The notes under the pieces: generated by a model
Databases searched by the model: none
What the model was told of the DNA's origin: nothing
Seen by the model: the letters and a program-made list of their open reading frames with translations, nothing else
Source of the DNA: Sipunculus nudus
Lineage: Eukaryota > Annelida > Sipuncula > Golfingiida > Sipunculidae
DNA: 64,000 nucleotides
NCBI GenBank assembly: GCA_026874595.1
Contig: CM049316.1
Coordinates: forward strand, 49,044,695 to 49,108,694
Direction: 5' to 3'
Translations under genes and position numbers: made by a program
Part shown: positions 1 through 10,375 of the stretch, piece after piece
How the letters are laid out: each line of letters begins with the position of its first letter
How positions within the stretch are numbered: position 1 is the first letter of the stretch

Positions 1-370
1 TTTTTCGCAATGCCTGCAGATACGGGCCTGATTTTTGGTGTGTTGGCAGATAATGACCAGTTACAGATCAAGTTCTTGTTTTGTCCCAGTTGACCTACTT
101 TTGACCATTTGACTGCTCCTGAACATAGAAAGTTTCATGAAAAATAGAAATTTTCATAAGAAATGCATATGTACGGACTTTTTTTCCGCAATGCCTGCAG
201 ATACCACCCTGATTTTTATGTGTGGGCAGATGATGACCAGTTACAGATGGAGTTTGCGTTTCCTCCCAGTTGACCTACTTTTGATTGTTTTACGGCTCCT
301 AACTTTGACCCATTCTTCTACATTTTAGAGCTGATTATAGAAAAACACTCAGAAGCTAATATCTCAGGAA
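1..370. repeat. 181-bp tandem duplication, two copies
   Basis: The segment beginning at base 7 (GCAATGCCTGCAGATAC) recurs at 188 with many matching blocks downstream, such as GACCAGTTACAGAT and CCAGTTGACCTACTTTTGA. The period is 181 bp and the copies are diverged. The left edge is cut by the window. Short open frames here are not convincing genes. Confidence 0.75.
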
Positions 371-1500
371 CCATTGTGTGGATTTTCACAAAACACCAAC
401 ATGTTTGATGCATCTTATCAACGGCTAGGTCAAGTTCAAACATGGATGACCTTGATGCATTTTTTCAAGGTTACAGCAGTGATTATGCTAAAATGCTATA
501 AGGGCAATAACTCAAAAAAAATTTGTAGTACAGTCACAAAACCTACAGGTTAGATGCATCTTATCAAGGGCTAGGCCAATTTTTAATATGGATGACCTTG
601 ATCAAGGTCACAGAGGCGATAATGTTGAAATTATGTTAACTTTAATATCGCACTGAGGGATGCATGGATTGGTCCAAAAATCAAATTGACATAAGATCTT
701 TGATAGCATTGTTTTCTACAGAAGACAGGTGGCACCACCTTATGTTGTTTTCTTGCTAAAATGATGTTTAAACAGAATAGCTTTGTAAGAATTTGAGGTA
801 CAGTCACCAAATGCACAAGTTTGAGGCATATCTCAAAATTCTTCCCTGGATTGATCCAAAAATCAACTTGACTGAAGATCTAGGACAGTGTTGTCAGGTA
901 CCAGGAACTGGTGGCGCCACCTGTTATCCTTTTCTTGTTTTTGTGCCGTTTAATACCCCATCATTGGCCCTTTACAGTACTGTGAGCATTATAAGTCAAA
1001 AACTAATGGACAGATTTCTTTCATATTATACATATACATAGACATGGGTTATGGGAATGAAGTATGTATAAATTGGGGTCATGACCTTTCTGATGAGTGA
1101 CCTTGACCTTGAATATTGCCATATATGGTGAAAATCACACAAAATCATATATATCTCAATAAGGGATGCATGGATTGGTCCAAAAATCAAACTGACTGAA
1201 GATCTTGGATAGCTTTGTCTTCTGCAGAAGACAGGTGGCGCCACCTTCTGTCCTTTTCTTGTTTTTGCGCTTTTTAATACCCAATGATTACTGCTTGACA
1301 GTACTTAGCATTATAGGTCTAAAACTTAAGGACAGATTGGGCTGAAATTGTGCATGTCCATTGATCTTGGATACCCCCATCTTGTATTCAAGACTGGTTG
1401 CACTATCTGCAGTCGTTACTGTGTGGCGTCCATCCATACGTTTGCTTTTGGTAAAAATTGCTCATATATCCGTAGTGGTTCAAGGTATTGGTATTGGTCT
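371..1500 (+). repeat. Diverged dispersed-repeat units with the GGTGGCGCCACC palindrome
   Basis: Three related units are visible at about 655-750, 835-925 and 1162-1250. Each has a GGATTGRTCCAAAAATCAA block followed about 50 bp later by a palindromic GGTGGCGCCACC or a one-base variant. Between them are segments with GACCTTGATCAAGGTCA. No coding frame is supported. The palindrome links this tract to the Helitron-like units at 3680-4664 and 61967-63053. Confidence 0.6.
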
Positions 1501-2279
1501 AAAATTATTTGCTGCTAAAGATGGGGGGCCTATTCATTAAGGGGGGGGGGGAATAATTGTCTGAGGATACTGTTGCACCTGCGATGCCAAGAAATATCTA
1601 GTTTCAATATAAAATTATAGCTGAGATAGTAATTAGCATAATTATGTTCTTTCTCCCGCATCCAATCAACAATGTTTACACCTGATTTGAACAGGGATAT
1701 TTTTTCATCAAATTTACTGAATCTTTTATTCTAGTTTATAAAATAAGCATGTACTGAAAACTTCAATGTACAATTTTTTTTTAAAGTAATTAAAGGAATA
1801 ATCCTGAAGATGCCATGTTGTGGCATTATGTCCTTTTAAGCAATATTATCATATAAAAAATATTTTCTTTTAAATTCAGTTGAAACATTTTATGATTTAA
1901 AAAACTATTAAATATATGTATATGCATAATTTGACATGATGAGAGCCAAACTATTGATATATTGAATCTGATAAAAACTATTAATGCAAAAAATGGATAT
2001 GCTAAAACATAGGGTTTAATATAAACTTAAAGCACTATTCCCCTGTAAGTGAAATAAAGGTATTAGTCCTCTCTGTCCACTGGTCTGTTCATCTATAAAT
2101 ATTTCATATGCAACACAGTATCTCAAAACTGTTACTGTTTTTTATGGCAGTCTTGTCAGAGTATTAGTTTTGCAATCATATATTTAGAACTTTACTAACC
2201 AAATAGGAAAGCCATTTCCTCATAGCTTTTATATGCTAATACATAAGAAAAACATCTACATTAGAAATAAGCATATAAT
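1501..2279. other. AT-rich spacer
   Basis: This is AT-rich sequence with a short G run near 1540 and no supported coding frame, RNA gene or clear repeat boundary. Confidence 0.5.
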
Positions 2280-2720
2280 GCATTTGCTAAAATTTTTAAA
2301 CTTCAGTTGAGCACTGTGACCCATGAGTCCCTTGTTTTATACAGTCACTATGGACATGCCAGAAATGATATCAGTATTGCGTAATTGTGTTAAGTTATAG
2401 ACCTGAACATAATGCACTTTGTAAAAAAATCAAGATATATATTTACTCCCTTAACATGAGAATTCCTGAATCTAGAGATTTTTTTGTCAGGGATATAATA
2501 TTATTTAAACAAGATTCAATTTATACCAGAAATTAGCTCTGAATATTTCAAATTATGTAAATAAAAATGACCTACTTTTTTCAGCTGGCTGCTGGGTGGC
2601 CTGCATAAATATAAAATCAGTACCTTTAATTTTGCCCAACTTTGACAATGGCATGTTTGTTTCCTGTAAGCAATGTTTATATAATTTTCATATCATATAC
2701 ACACAAGGATTTCAGCTGTA
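2280..2720 (+). repeat. Dispersed repeat family D, copy 1
   Basis: Blocks such as CATGCCAGAAATGAT, CATAATGCACTTTGTAAAAAA and TTTTTGTCAGGGAT recur in the same order at 12330-12670 and 13010-13360. The copy at 2318-2339 ends in GACCCATGAGTCCCTTGTTTT, like the end at 9717-9737. I recognise the general form of a CCCATGG core then CTTGTTT as a mollusc repeat end. The autonomous partner is not identified. Confidence 0.6.
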
Positions 2721-2727
2721 ACTGTAA

Positions 2728-3664
2728 CTTTTTAGCGAACCTGTGAGCTTATGCGATGAAGCAGCGTCGTGTGTCGTGCGTCATGCGTCATCTGTACGTT
2801 AACCAAATCTATCTCTAAAACGGCAGGAGCTAGCATCACCAAACTTTTTGCAAATAATCAGTCATCCAAAAAACTATATCGGATTTTGTTAATTTTTTTT
2901 CTTACTGCATTTTCTTAGATTTTAAAGGGAAAAAGCTAAAAAAGCTTTAAAAATCTTCTTCTCCAAAACTGTCCAGCCAAATTGTCCAATATTTCACAGA
3001 AATCATCCCTGGAACAATCTCTCTCAAGTTTGTTCAAATGGTTCCAGTTTGGAGATTTTTGGCTGAGTAACAGGAGGTTGAACTTAGTCATCTGTCCAAA
3101 AAAAGCACACTAAAAATAAAATCTCAGAAACGGCTAGAGCTATAATCACCAAATTTTATACCAATGTTTGTCACATATGTCATATCTGAAATTGAGGTAT
3201 TGGTGGCGCCACCTGCATTGATGTGTTTTTTACAAGCGAAAATGTAATTTTAAACTCTTCTAGCTTATACACTGATTTATGATGAAACTGTTAAGCTGAT
3301 TGGTTTAAACTTTACAAGAATTATTCTATAGTAGGGTTCTGCCAGTTTTATAAGAATAGATTGGGTAAATACAGTTTTAAAAAAGCATTGTAGCCAATTG
3401 AAAAAGGCTTTCTGTATTTGAAAACAGATTTGACAATAGGATGAGTTTTAGCGGCCAAGTCAAGAGGTCTCTCAGTACAAACAGGTGGGGTCCAGACATC
3501 ACCATAGCAACTGACCTGGCTCTGGGGGTGTGTCTAGACAATGTGTCTAGATGTCTAGACACAGCTTCTAGACGTCTAGACACAATGTTTAGATGCAGAA
3601 TTCCAAGATTATTGGAACTATATCTTTCAACTGTTTGAAAAAACTTGGTTTGCATTTTAAGCGA
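2728..3664 (+). repeat. Dispersed repeat family B, about 0.94 kb
   Basis: The copy starts near TTTTTAGCGAACCTGTGAGC, continues through GTCGTGTGTCGTGCGTCATG, and contains GGTGGCGCCACC near 3203. It ends in a region of clustered TCTAGAC/GTCTAGA palindromes at 3525-3595. The same order of blocks is present in reverse complement at 47440-48655 and, more diverged, at 15000-15900. Open frames here are by-products of the repeat. Confidence 0.7.
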
Positions 3665-3679
3665 ATCAGGTTTATCATC

Positions 3680-4664
3680 AGGTCACATGTGAACTGCTGC
3701 ACCCTCATTTTTTGTTGACCTCTGACCTTTCCTTGCTGCCCAGCATCCATTTGTGTGTCTCTTTCCACACATAAACCCGCATATCTCGGGAACCGTTTGA
3801 CCGATCAAGCTAAAAATTTTGCACAAATGTAGCCCTTTGATAGCTTTATAACATACACTAAAAATGGTGGCGCCATTTCGCAGCAGTGGTTTGACTTTTC
3901 CACCTGAAATTTTGCAGGTTTATACATCCTGGACAGCTCTCTTGATTTATGACAGGTGGCGCCACCTACATTCACATTTACTCTACAGACATCCAAGCTC
4001 ATACCTCGGGAACTGTTTGACTGATTGGGCCAAAATTTTGCATGTGTATAGATCTCACATAGTTCCTCATCATAGGCAAAACTGGTGGCGCCACCTGCAA
4101 CCATTTTTGCACAGTGTCTATCTGTTCATCTGCCTTGGGATAATATTACTCATATCTCAGCAGTGGTTTGACTTTTCCACCTGAAATTTTGCAGGTTTAT
4201 ACATCCACGATAGCTTTCTCGATTTATGACAGGTGGCGCCACCTACATTCAAGTTTACTCTGCAGACATCTAAGCTCATATCTCGGGAACTGTTTGACAG
4301 ATTGGGCAAAAATTTTGCATGTGTATAGATCTCACATAGCTCTTCATTATAAGCAAAACTGGCGGCGCCATCTGCAACCATTTATGCACAGCATCCATCG
4401 GTTCATCTGCCTTGGTGTAAAATCATCTCATGAGTGGTTTGACATATCTACCTGAAATTTTGCAGGTTTATACATACTGGACAATTTTTTCGATTTTATG
4501 ACAGGTGGCACCACCTACATTCACGTTTAAGCTGCAGACATCCATGCTAATATACAACACACCTCACTCTATTCCCCTTGCCACTTAATCCATGCCTCAT
4601 TCCACCCGTCCCACTCTGATTTCTGCGGATACGCATAGTCGCTTGTTGACTACCCATATTCTAG
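3680..4664 (+). mobile_element. Helitron-like non-autonomous element, diverged copy
   Basis: The body contains alternating blocks around ATATCTCGGGAACYGTTTGA and ATCTCRGCAGTGGTTTGAC. Each is followed by GGTGGCGCCACC or a close variant (near 3866, 3957, 4083, 4233, 4363 and 4504). The right end has an imperfect hairpin at 4635-4653 (loop CTTGT), then CTAG at 4661-4664, as expected for a Helitron 3' end. The better copy at 61967-63053 matches over most of its length. The left boundary is unclear. No Rep/helicase is encoded, so it would be non-autonomous. Confidence 0.5.
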
Positions 4665-5219
4665 TTTTAAAATGTCCTAGTCTGAAACTTGCAGGTCCGA
4701 AACGTCCATTTTGCTGAAATCATAATGACTTAGGTAGATATGCAGGACTTAAAAGGATCAATATTAAATTTCAAAAATAAACCTCCATTTACACTCCTAA
4801 ACTTTGCACAGGTTCGCATTAGGCCTGTAGGCCTTGTTTAAAAGTTTTTATGAGACCATGTCAGACCCAAGTTCTACCCAGCCCCTCTTCTGGAGTCACC
4901 TGTATGTAACTTTGTCAAACTTTCAGGCAAATTATGCATGCTTGAGGCAGGGCATATACTTGGCAGCCAGGAAGCTTATGGCATGCCACGATTTATCCAG
5001 GTGTCCAACCCAAATCATCTAGTAGTTGTTTTGACCCACAACATAACAATAAACAATAAATAAATAAATTTTTATTTGTTTTTAGCTCAGCTGATGAATA
5101 TTTTTTTATTTTTTTTATTAAAAAAATGACAACAATCACAATCATGTCAGTTTCTCAGCTGTGATTACATCTAGTGTCCCAAAACCTGATGTGTTTACTG
5201 ATCACAAGTAGATGCCCTA
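4665..5219. other. Repeat-derived spacer
   Basis: The block GGTTCGCATTAGGCCTGTAG near 4811 recurs near 23897. The block ATGAGACCATGTCAGACC at 4850 recurs near 13412. At 5082 a TTTTTAGCTCAGCTGATGAA segment resembles the repeat starts at 12030 and 25718. No gene is seen. Confidence 0.5.
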
Positions 5220-5930
5220 TAGTAATCACCCTGTCTGTCTGTCTGTCCATAAGTCCATCCACAAAAATTTGTTTCCAGATGATTACTCGAGGTTGGATTG
5301 ACATATGGATTTCAAACTTGACTTACATATGGCCCACCACAAAAGCAAGATAATATATGATTTTGGGGTTATGAGGTCAGAGGTCAAGGTCACAGGACTC
5401 ACTTTTTTAAAAAGATTATGGCATTATTTTAAGCCAAGCTTTTCATCCCAAACTTTCCATTTTGCACATTCAGCTGACTTGCCAGTATGGGGAGAGCATA
5501 AATGAATTTGGGGTCACATGGTCAAAGGTCAAGGTCACAGGAGCTATCTGTTCACAAATTAGTTTCCAGATGATAACTACAGTTTAGTTTGACATATTGG
5601 TTCCAAACTTAACTTATATATGACTCACCACTTAAGTAAGAACCGTGTGGATTTTGGGGTCCAAAGGTTATGGTCACAGGACTCATACCTTTAAAAATAA
5701 TGCATATGCATTTGAAGCCAAACTTTTCATCCCAAACCTTCCATCTTCAAGATATTGCTAACCTGCCAATAGGGGAACATTCTGTTCAATTTTGGGGTCA
5801 TGAGGTCAAAGGTCAAGGTCACAGTACCCACTTATTTAGAAAGATTGTTGATGCATTTTAAGCCAAACTTTTCATCCAAAACCTGTCATCTTTGCACATT
5901 TGGCTGAACTACCAATAGGGGAAGAAACTG
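5220..5930 (+). repeat. About 140-bp repeat array carrying AGGTCA direct repeats
   Basis: Four diverged units share blocks such as AAGCCAAACTTTTCATCC and a core of two to three AGGTCA half-sites at about 5381, 5517, 5662 and 5802. The clearest cores read AGGTCAAAGGTCA followed directly by AGGTCAC. The spacing is about 136-145 bp. This is a repeat family rather than a gene, although the half-site arrangement matches the DR1 binding pattern of nuclear receptors. Confidence 0.65.
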
Positions 5931-7508
5931 ATTGATGTTTGGCTAAAACTGAATAAATACCAGACATACTTTGCAAATGTATTTGGATACAAATATGAAT
6001 GTGTACCTTAAATCCCGTTACAGCCGCACGTCAATTTATAGCCGCACCCTGCTTTGCAAGGTCTCTTAGAGGAGCTCCCACTAAGGTCCAAATACCCAAA
6101 AAACCCCTAAAAAGGCCCCTCCCTGACTCTGTCTCTGGCCTCTGGGTAGCGATAATCAGCTGCTTGTAGCAAAATAAATCAAGACTTAGCTGCTTTAATT
6201 AAGAATAGAATAAAAAGTATTATTTACAGAGGTTAAATATGTTTCCAGATAACGTATGTTAAATTTATTTAACGCTCAAGATAAGGACAAAATATTTGTA
6301 TGTTACATACGACTTTTGCACAAGAATGAGCAGGCATTTATCAGAAAAGGAAAGATTCCCAGAACGATCATTTCATTTGTATTGTGGTTATTCGAAATGC
6401 TTCTTGTATGCGTCAAAACGCTTGTTTGCATGTATGTGCAATTGTCAAAAACGATTGTATGAACATTGAATTGAGGTTAATATGTACATTTATTGAGGCA
6501 AAAAGCCTGAATACTATCCATATTAGGCACTGTCACGCAGTTCATGGGGTGACATGATGGTAAAGACTGCTGAAACTGTCAGATTTGGAACCTGCACTAA
6601 CTTTATCAAGGCTCATGGTATGAATATAAAAATTAAAATGTAGTACCTTGACATGTATATCTTTCGTGCGATATATAACTTGTTATAAAAAATCTTGGTA
6701 ATTGTCACCAAATAATAAGTTTAATACACCCCTGCTGTAACACACAGCGGCATACTTCGTTGGGCATGGTCATGCAAGTAAAACTGAGGCAATCCGGCTC
6801 CATCACAGTTATGAATGGTTGACGGTGAAACTGAGTTTGTCCAACAGACGTCAACACCAGTCCTCACCATGAATAACCTCATTCATTTTAATCTTGTAAT
6901 CAGTTTTTTTTTTTTTTTTTCAATGTTAGCATTTTAAAGTGACAATTTTTAAACAAATAATTAATATATTTTATCTGAACATTTAGACTACGGTATACAA
7001 TTTATACAATACTCTTTTGACTTCAAAGAGAATTTCCTAATTTTCATTTTCAGGTTACCCAAATTTTAAATTTGGCCTTGCCTGGAAATTGTACCCTAAA
7101 ATTACAACCTGAACAGTTAGTGTTATGCCATACCTAATTACACTCCTATCCATTGTCAGCATTTAAATACATGACTGTCAGTGATTCATTTTCTCATTTT
7201 TTCCAAACATCGGGTGTTCCTGAAACCAATTCATCCATTTTCCCACCATTACTCAGCCCATGCTTGAGGCCTTTCCTGACCTGTCAGTGTTTTAGTTTTT
7301 GATGAACCACAATTAAAATAAGGTGCCACACTCATACATATACCCTGCTTGTTACATCAAAAATTTGTTGTTTCCATAGTTGGTATCTCTTTTCACAGAA
7401 ATAAAGATGTTGTTTTGTTCCTGACATGTAAATATATTTATAGATACAATGACTAACAAAGCTGTTCAAGGCATAAACATTATGGATTCAGAATACAACT
7501 AAATATTA
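5931..7508. other. Non-coding AT-rich spacer
   Basis: No supported gene. There is a paired CCGCAC motif near 6027-6049 and a T run near 6905. The remainder is AT-rich single-copy-looking DNA. It probably lies upstream of, or within an early intron of, NEDD8, but no upstream NEDD8 exon was found here. Confidence 0.4.
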
Positions 7509-7772
7509 TCACACACCACTGAATGGAAAACATTCCTCGTAGTTTAAATAATTCATTGATATATGACATATATGTAGGCATATCTGTCTTGAATATGCTT
7601 TCACATGAGAATGTGTACCTAATTTCCAACAGCTGACCTGGCTGAAAACTCTAACAAAAATACTGGTCTTATCATGTTTATTATGCCAAAGTCGATAGGT
7701 GTCAGCCTCCGGTTTCCCTTCATGCGTAAACGTAGAGATGCCGTCATCTGACAATTCATCGCCACTGGCCAT
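7509..7772 (-). CDS. Possible minus-strand first exon, unknown product
   Basis: An open frame starts at an ATG followed by GCC (strong +4 G) at 7772. It opens with a short acidic stretch (MASGDELSDDG) and runs to 7509. A plausible splice donor (CAG|GTCAGC on the minus strand) lies at 7638, which would leave a 45-codon exon. An ETS-like CACTTCCG-type motif (CGGAAGTAG on +) lies just upstream at 7783-7791, where a promoter could be. The segment before the putative donor looks more protein-like than the rest. I do not recognise the protein, and the start is compositional guesswork. It may equally be a chance frame. Confidence 0.15.
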   Translation of the reverse strand: MASGDELSDDGISTFTHEGKPEADTYRLWHNKHDKTSIFVRVFSQVSCWKLGTHSHVKAYSRQICLHICHISMNYLNYEECFPFSGV

Positions 7773-8673
7773 CAGTTTGATCACGGAAGTAGGTTCGGCC
7801 CGCTAGGACTTCTTGATAATATTCAACTGCTGCAGTTTATCAAGTGGCATTCTGGATTTGCGTCGTCGGCCCATCGTAGTTTCGTCTGGTATTGGCGTAA
7901 TATTTATTTGTTGCGGTGTTGACAGTATGAATATCATAGACGTTATAGTTAGGATATGAAGCAGCTCATTATAAAGTAATTTTACGTATCTGTCGATAGG
8001 CTCAGGATATAGCAGAAATAACATGATGTCAAGTGAAAATTTGTGTTTCGGCTTAACATACCCGAAAAATATACAGAAAGGCCAATGACACTAACAGATC
8101 ATTAACAAGGACGGATTTGATTGCACACTAATTAGTTGTATGCTCAGCTAATTAGATTGGGCTATCAAACGTCGACCGTCAGTTCTTGCCATCTCATGTA
8201 CGGAGGTACTTGGCCCATGCATTAATTAAACACTTGCACCTCGCGATTGGCTGAATAACCCAGGTGAGGGCTGGGGGCAGAGTGATTGACAGGCCTGTGG
8301 CAGGGCTGGAATTAGTTTACAAACACCCTGTCAACATATCTTGGTGTTTACTGAATAGAAATAACCCTTTTCCACAAAATGTAACCGGCGACCCAAAATG
8401 GGCTCAGCTGCATTAGATCCGCCCAGTATTCAATATAACGTATACTTTTTATTGAAAAAAACACCAATTTTTAGGATTTTGACCAGTCCTGCTACCTTAA
8501 TAAAATTTGGTTCAGTGCTATTCCTCTGTTGCTATTTCCTCACAAATTAGTATTTGGTTTAATTGTAAGAAAAGGCACTCGAAAATAGTTGAGTAATATT
8601 CCTACAATTAGCCAGGTTAATACCAACATGTTCTGATGAGTTTATTGTGTCTCCATATTGTTTTACCTGACAG
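7773..8673. other. Spacer or NEDD8 upstream intron
   Basis: A 73-codon minus-strand frame (7803-8024) has a basic patch (GRRRKSRM) but no recognised family. The stretch just before 8674 has a pyrimidine-containing tract ending in TGACAG and serves as the splice acceptor of the NEDD8 exon. I searched for the N-terminal NEDD8 exon (LIKVKTLTGKE-type) and did not find it. Confidence 0.4.
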
Positions 8674-8756
8674 GTGGAAAGGATTAAAGAAAGAGTTGAA
8701 GAAAAGGAAGGCATCCCACCTCCACAGCAAAGACTTATCTTCAGTGGTAAACAAAT
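8674..8756 (+). CDS. NEDD8: NEDD8 exon coding residues 23-49 and part of M50
   Basis: NEDD8 is the ubiquitin-like modifier conjugated to cullins and other targets through APPBP1-UBA3 and UBC12. The 83-nt exon follows an acceptor CAG (8671-8673). It encodes 27 codons plus two bases, opening VERIKERVEEKEGIP and closing RLIFSGKQ. Ile44 of the hydrophobic patch and Lys48 are visible. The exon ends AAACAAAT and is followed by a strong GTAAGT donor. Both boundaries match the exon phase expected for NEDD8. The residues before position 23 must lie on upstream exon(s) not seen in the window. Substitutions relative to the vertebrate protein, as I recall it, are a P for Q near residue 39 and F for Y at 45. 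Confidence is high because the segment is almost invariant in animals and the next exon completes the protein. Confidence 0.93.
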
Positions 8757-9197
8757 GTAAGTGAAAGTCACTGGTTACTTAGTGGTAAACAAATCTAAGT
8801 GAAAGTCACTGGTTACTTCAGTGGTAAACAAATCTAAGTGAATGTCACTGGTTACTTCAGTGGTAAACAAATCTAAGTGAATGTCACTGGTTACTTCAGT
8901 GGTAAACAAGTCTAAGTGAAAGTCATTGGTTACTTTAGTGGTAAACAGATCTAAGTGGAAGTCACTGGTTACTTCAGTGGCAAACAAATCTAAGTGGAAG
9001 TCACTGGTTACTTCAGTGGTAAACAAATCTTAGTGAAAGTCACTGGTTACTTTAGTGGTAAACAAATCTTAGTGAAAGTCACTGGTTACTTCAGAGGTAA
9101 ACAAATCTTAGTGAAAGTCACTGGTTACTTTAGTGGTAAACAAATCTAAGTGAAAGTCACTGGTTACTTTAGTGGTAAACAAATCTAAGTTGGTTAC
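8740..9197 (+). repeat. 39-bp minisatellite seeded by the NEDD8 exon/donor junction
   Basis: The first unit (8740-8778) is the real exon end, the splice donor and 22 bases of intron. Eleven further units follow with period 38-39 bp, the last truncated near 9197. Units differ at a few positions. In every added unit the donor AAATGTAAGT has become a CTAAGT or CTTAGT form, so the GT dinucleotide is gone. Long minus-strand frames in this tract are translations of the 13-codon unit and are not genes. Confidence 0.95.
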
Positions 9198-9354
9198 AAT
9201 GTGTATACCCAATGGAAGTTGTCTGATTTGGTGGATTTTGACATCACTGGTCCCATAGCACAGTATTTTGCAGCCTCCCCCCCCCCTGATAAATATCAAA
9301 CATTCCACTGCTGCAATCTGCATTCCATAAGCCTACTAAACATACCTTTAGGCA

Positions 9355-9462
9355 GTGAAAAATACTTGTAACAGGACTATCAGTCTCTGTGTGAAAAATA
9401 CTTGTAACAGGACTATCAGTCTCTATGTGAAAAATACTTGTAACAGGACTATCAGTCTCTAT
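9355..9462 (+). repeat. 36-bp tandem repeat, three copies, in NEDD8 intron
   Basis: The unit beginning GTGAAAAATACTTGTAACAG occurs at 9355, 9391 and 9427 with near identity. It is a second independent minisatellite in the same intron. The spurious frames that cross it on both strands show 12-residue repeats. Confidence 0.9.
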
Positions 9463-9771
9463 GTCTATAGAGCTCATGAGAGGCTCCCCCCCCCCCCAAA
9501 TTTTGTGTTGTCAGAAAGTGCTCAGTCAAGTTTTGAGATGCTATATTGGCAAATAAGAAGTAAAAGAAAATAAAAAAAAAAGCTTATATAAACAACACAA
9601 ATGGTAATACTGAATTACAATTGCAATTTTCAAATATTGATACAAAAAACAACTTTTGCCTCATTTCCATGATTTTATACAAATATACTCATAATCAACT
9701 TCAGCTGAGTGTGGTGACCCATGGCTCTCTTGTTTAAGTCAGAATGTATGTTGATTTTTTGTCTATTGTAG

Positions 9772-9859
9772 GAATGATGAAAAGACAGCTGCAGATTACA
9801 AAGTAACGGCTGGCTCCGTGCTTCATCTGGTGTTAGCATTGAGAGGTGGTCTACAATGA
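9772..9859 (+). CDS. NEDD8: NEDD8 terminal coding exon (completes M50 to stop)
   Basis: The exon follows a TTGTAG acceptor (9766-9771). Its first base completes the Met50 codon begun in the previous exon. It encodes [10 protein letters not shown], then [13 protein letters not shown], then a two-residue LQ tail and TGA at 9857-9859. The mature end is Gly76. Ala72, the residue that separates NEDD8 from ubiquitin (Arg72) for E1 choice, is present. The LQ tail would be removed by a deneddylase such as UCHL3 or DEN1. The length of the two visible exons fits the 76-residue family exactly. Confidence 0.95.
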
Positions 9860-10375
9860 TGATAATGAGGACTCTGACATTGTCATTGTCAGATAGAAAA
9901 CTGTTCAGAAGGCTCCCAGTTAATCCTAGGCATGAAAATGCATGGTCTGGTAAACAGCTAGGGCACTCGGTGCAGTTCTTTTGTCCTTACAACTGAACCT
10001 GATGACTGATGAGTCCATTTATTTTTATGCAGTTAGAGTTCAGTGCTACACATTTTATTCTGTTAATAGAGATACGAATATAGCTAATTGGAATCCAGTT
10101 ACAAACTTGAATATTACATAATTTTCTGTCATGAATCAGACAAGGTGCACATGTGAAAATGGTGCACTGTGATCTGACATTCTGTGGAGTTTTAGTAATG
10201 CTTTCCTGCCATTGTTTCTTATCCTTTTTGAGAATGACTCGGCTTAAATCATATTTTATCAGAAATATACTAAATACTTGTATCCAAGGTGTAAAATATT
10301 GGGAGAAATATGTTAGGTTTCAGATAAGAACATGCCTCATGGAAAATACTTTATATCTATTGAAAATGTAATAAA
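9860..10375 (+). promoter_or_regulatory. NEDD8 3' UTR with AATAAA poly(A) signal
   Basis: About 500 bp of AT-rich sequence follows the stop. The first clear AATAAA (10370-10375) is followed by a T/G-rich stretch (CTTTTATTCTGTG), as expected for a cleavage site. The 72-codon frame inside this stretch is not supported as a gene. Confidence 0.5.

Noticed and set aside
3805-4455. Several 75-106 codon frames on both strands with repeated peptides
   Set aside because: They are translations of the Helitron-like repeat units; the same peptides recur because the DNA unit recurs.
8775-9026. Minus-strand protein of 13-residue repeats (LFTTEVTSDFHLD type)
   Set aside because: It is a translation of the 39-bp minisatellite, whose period is a multiple of three; it has no independent coding evidence.
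8740-9197. CRISPR-like array
   Set aside because: Units are contiguous with no unique spacers, the host is eukaryotic, and the unit derives from an exon boundary.
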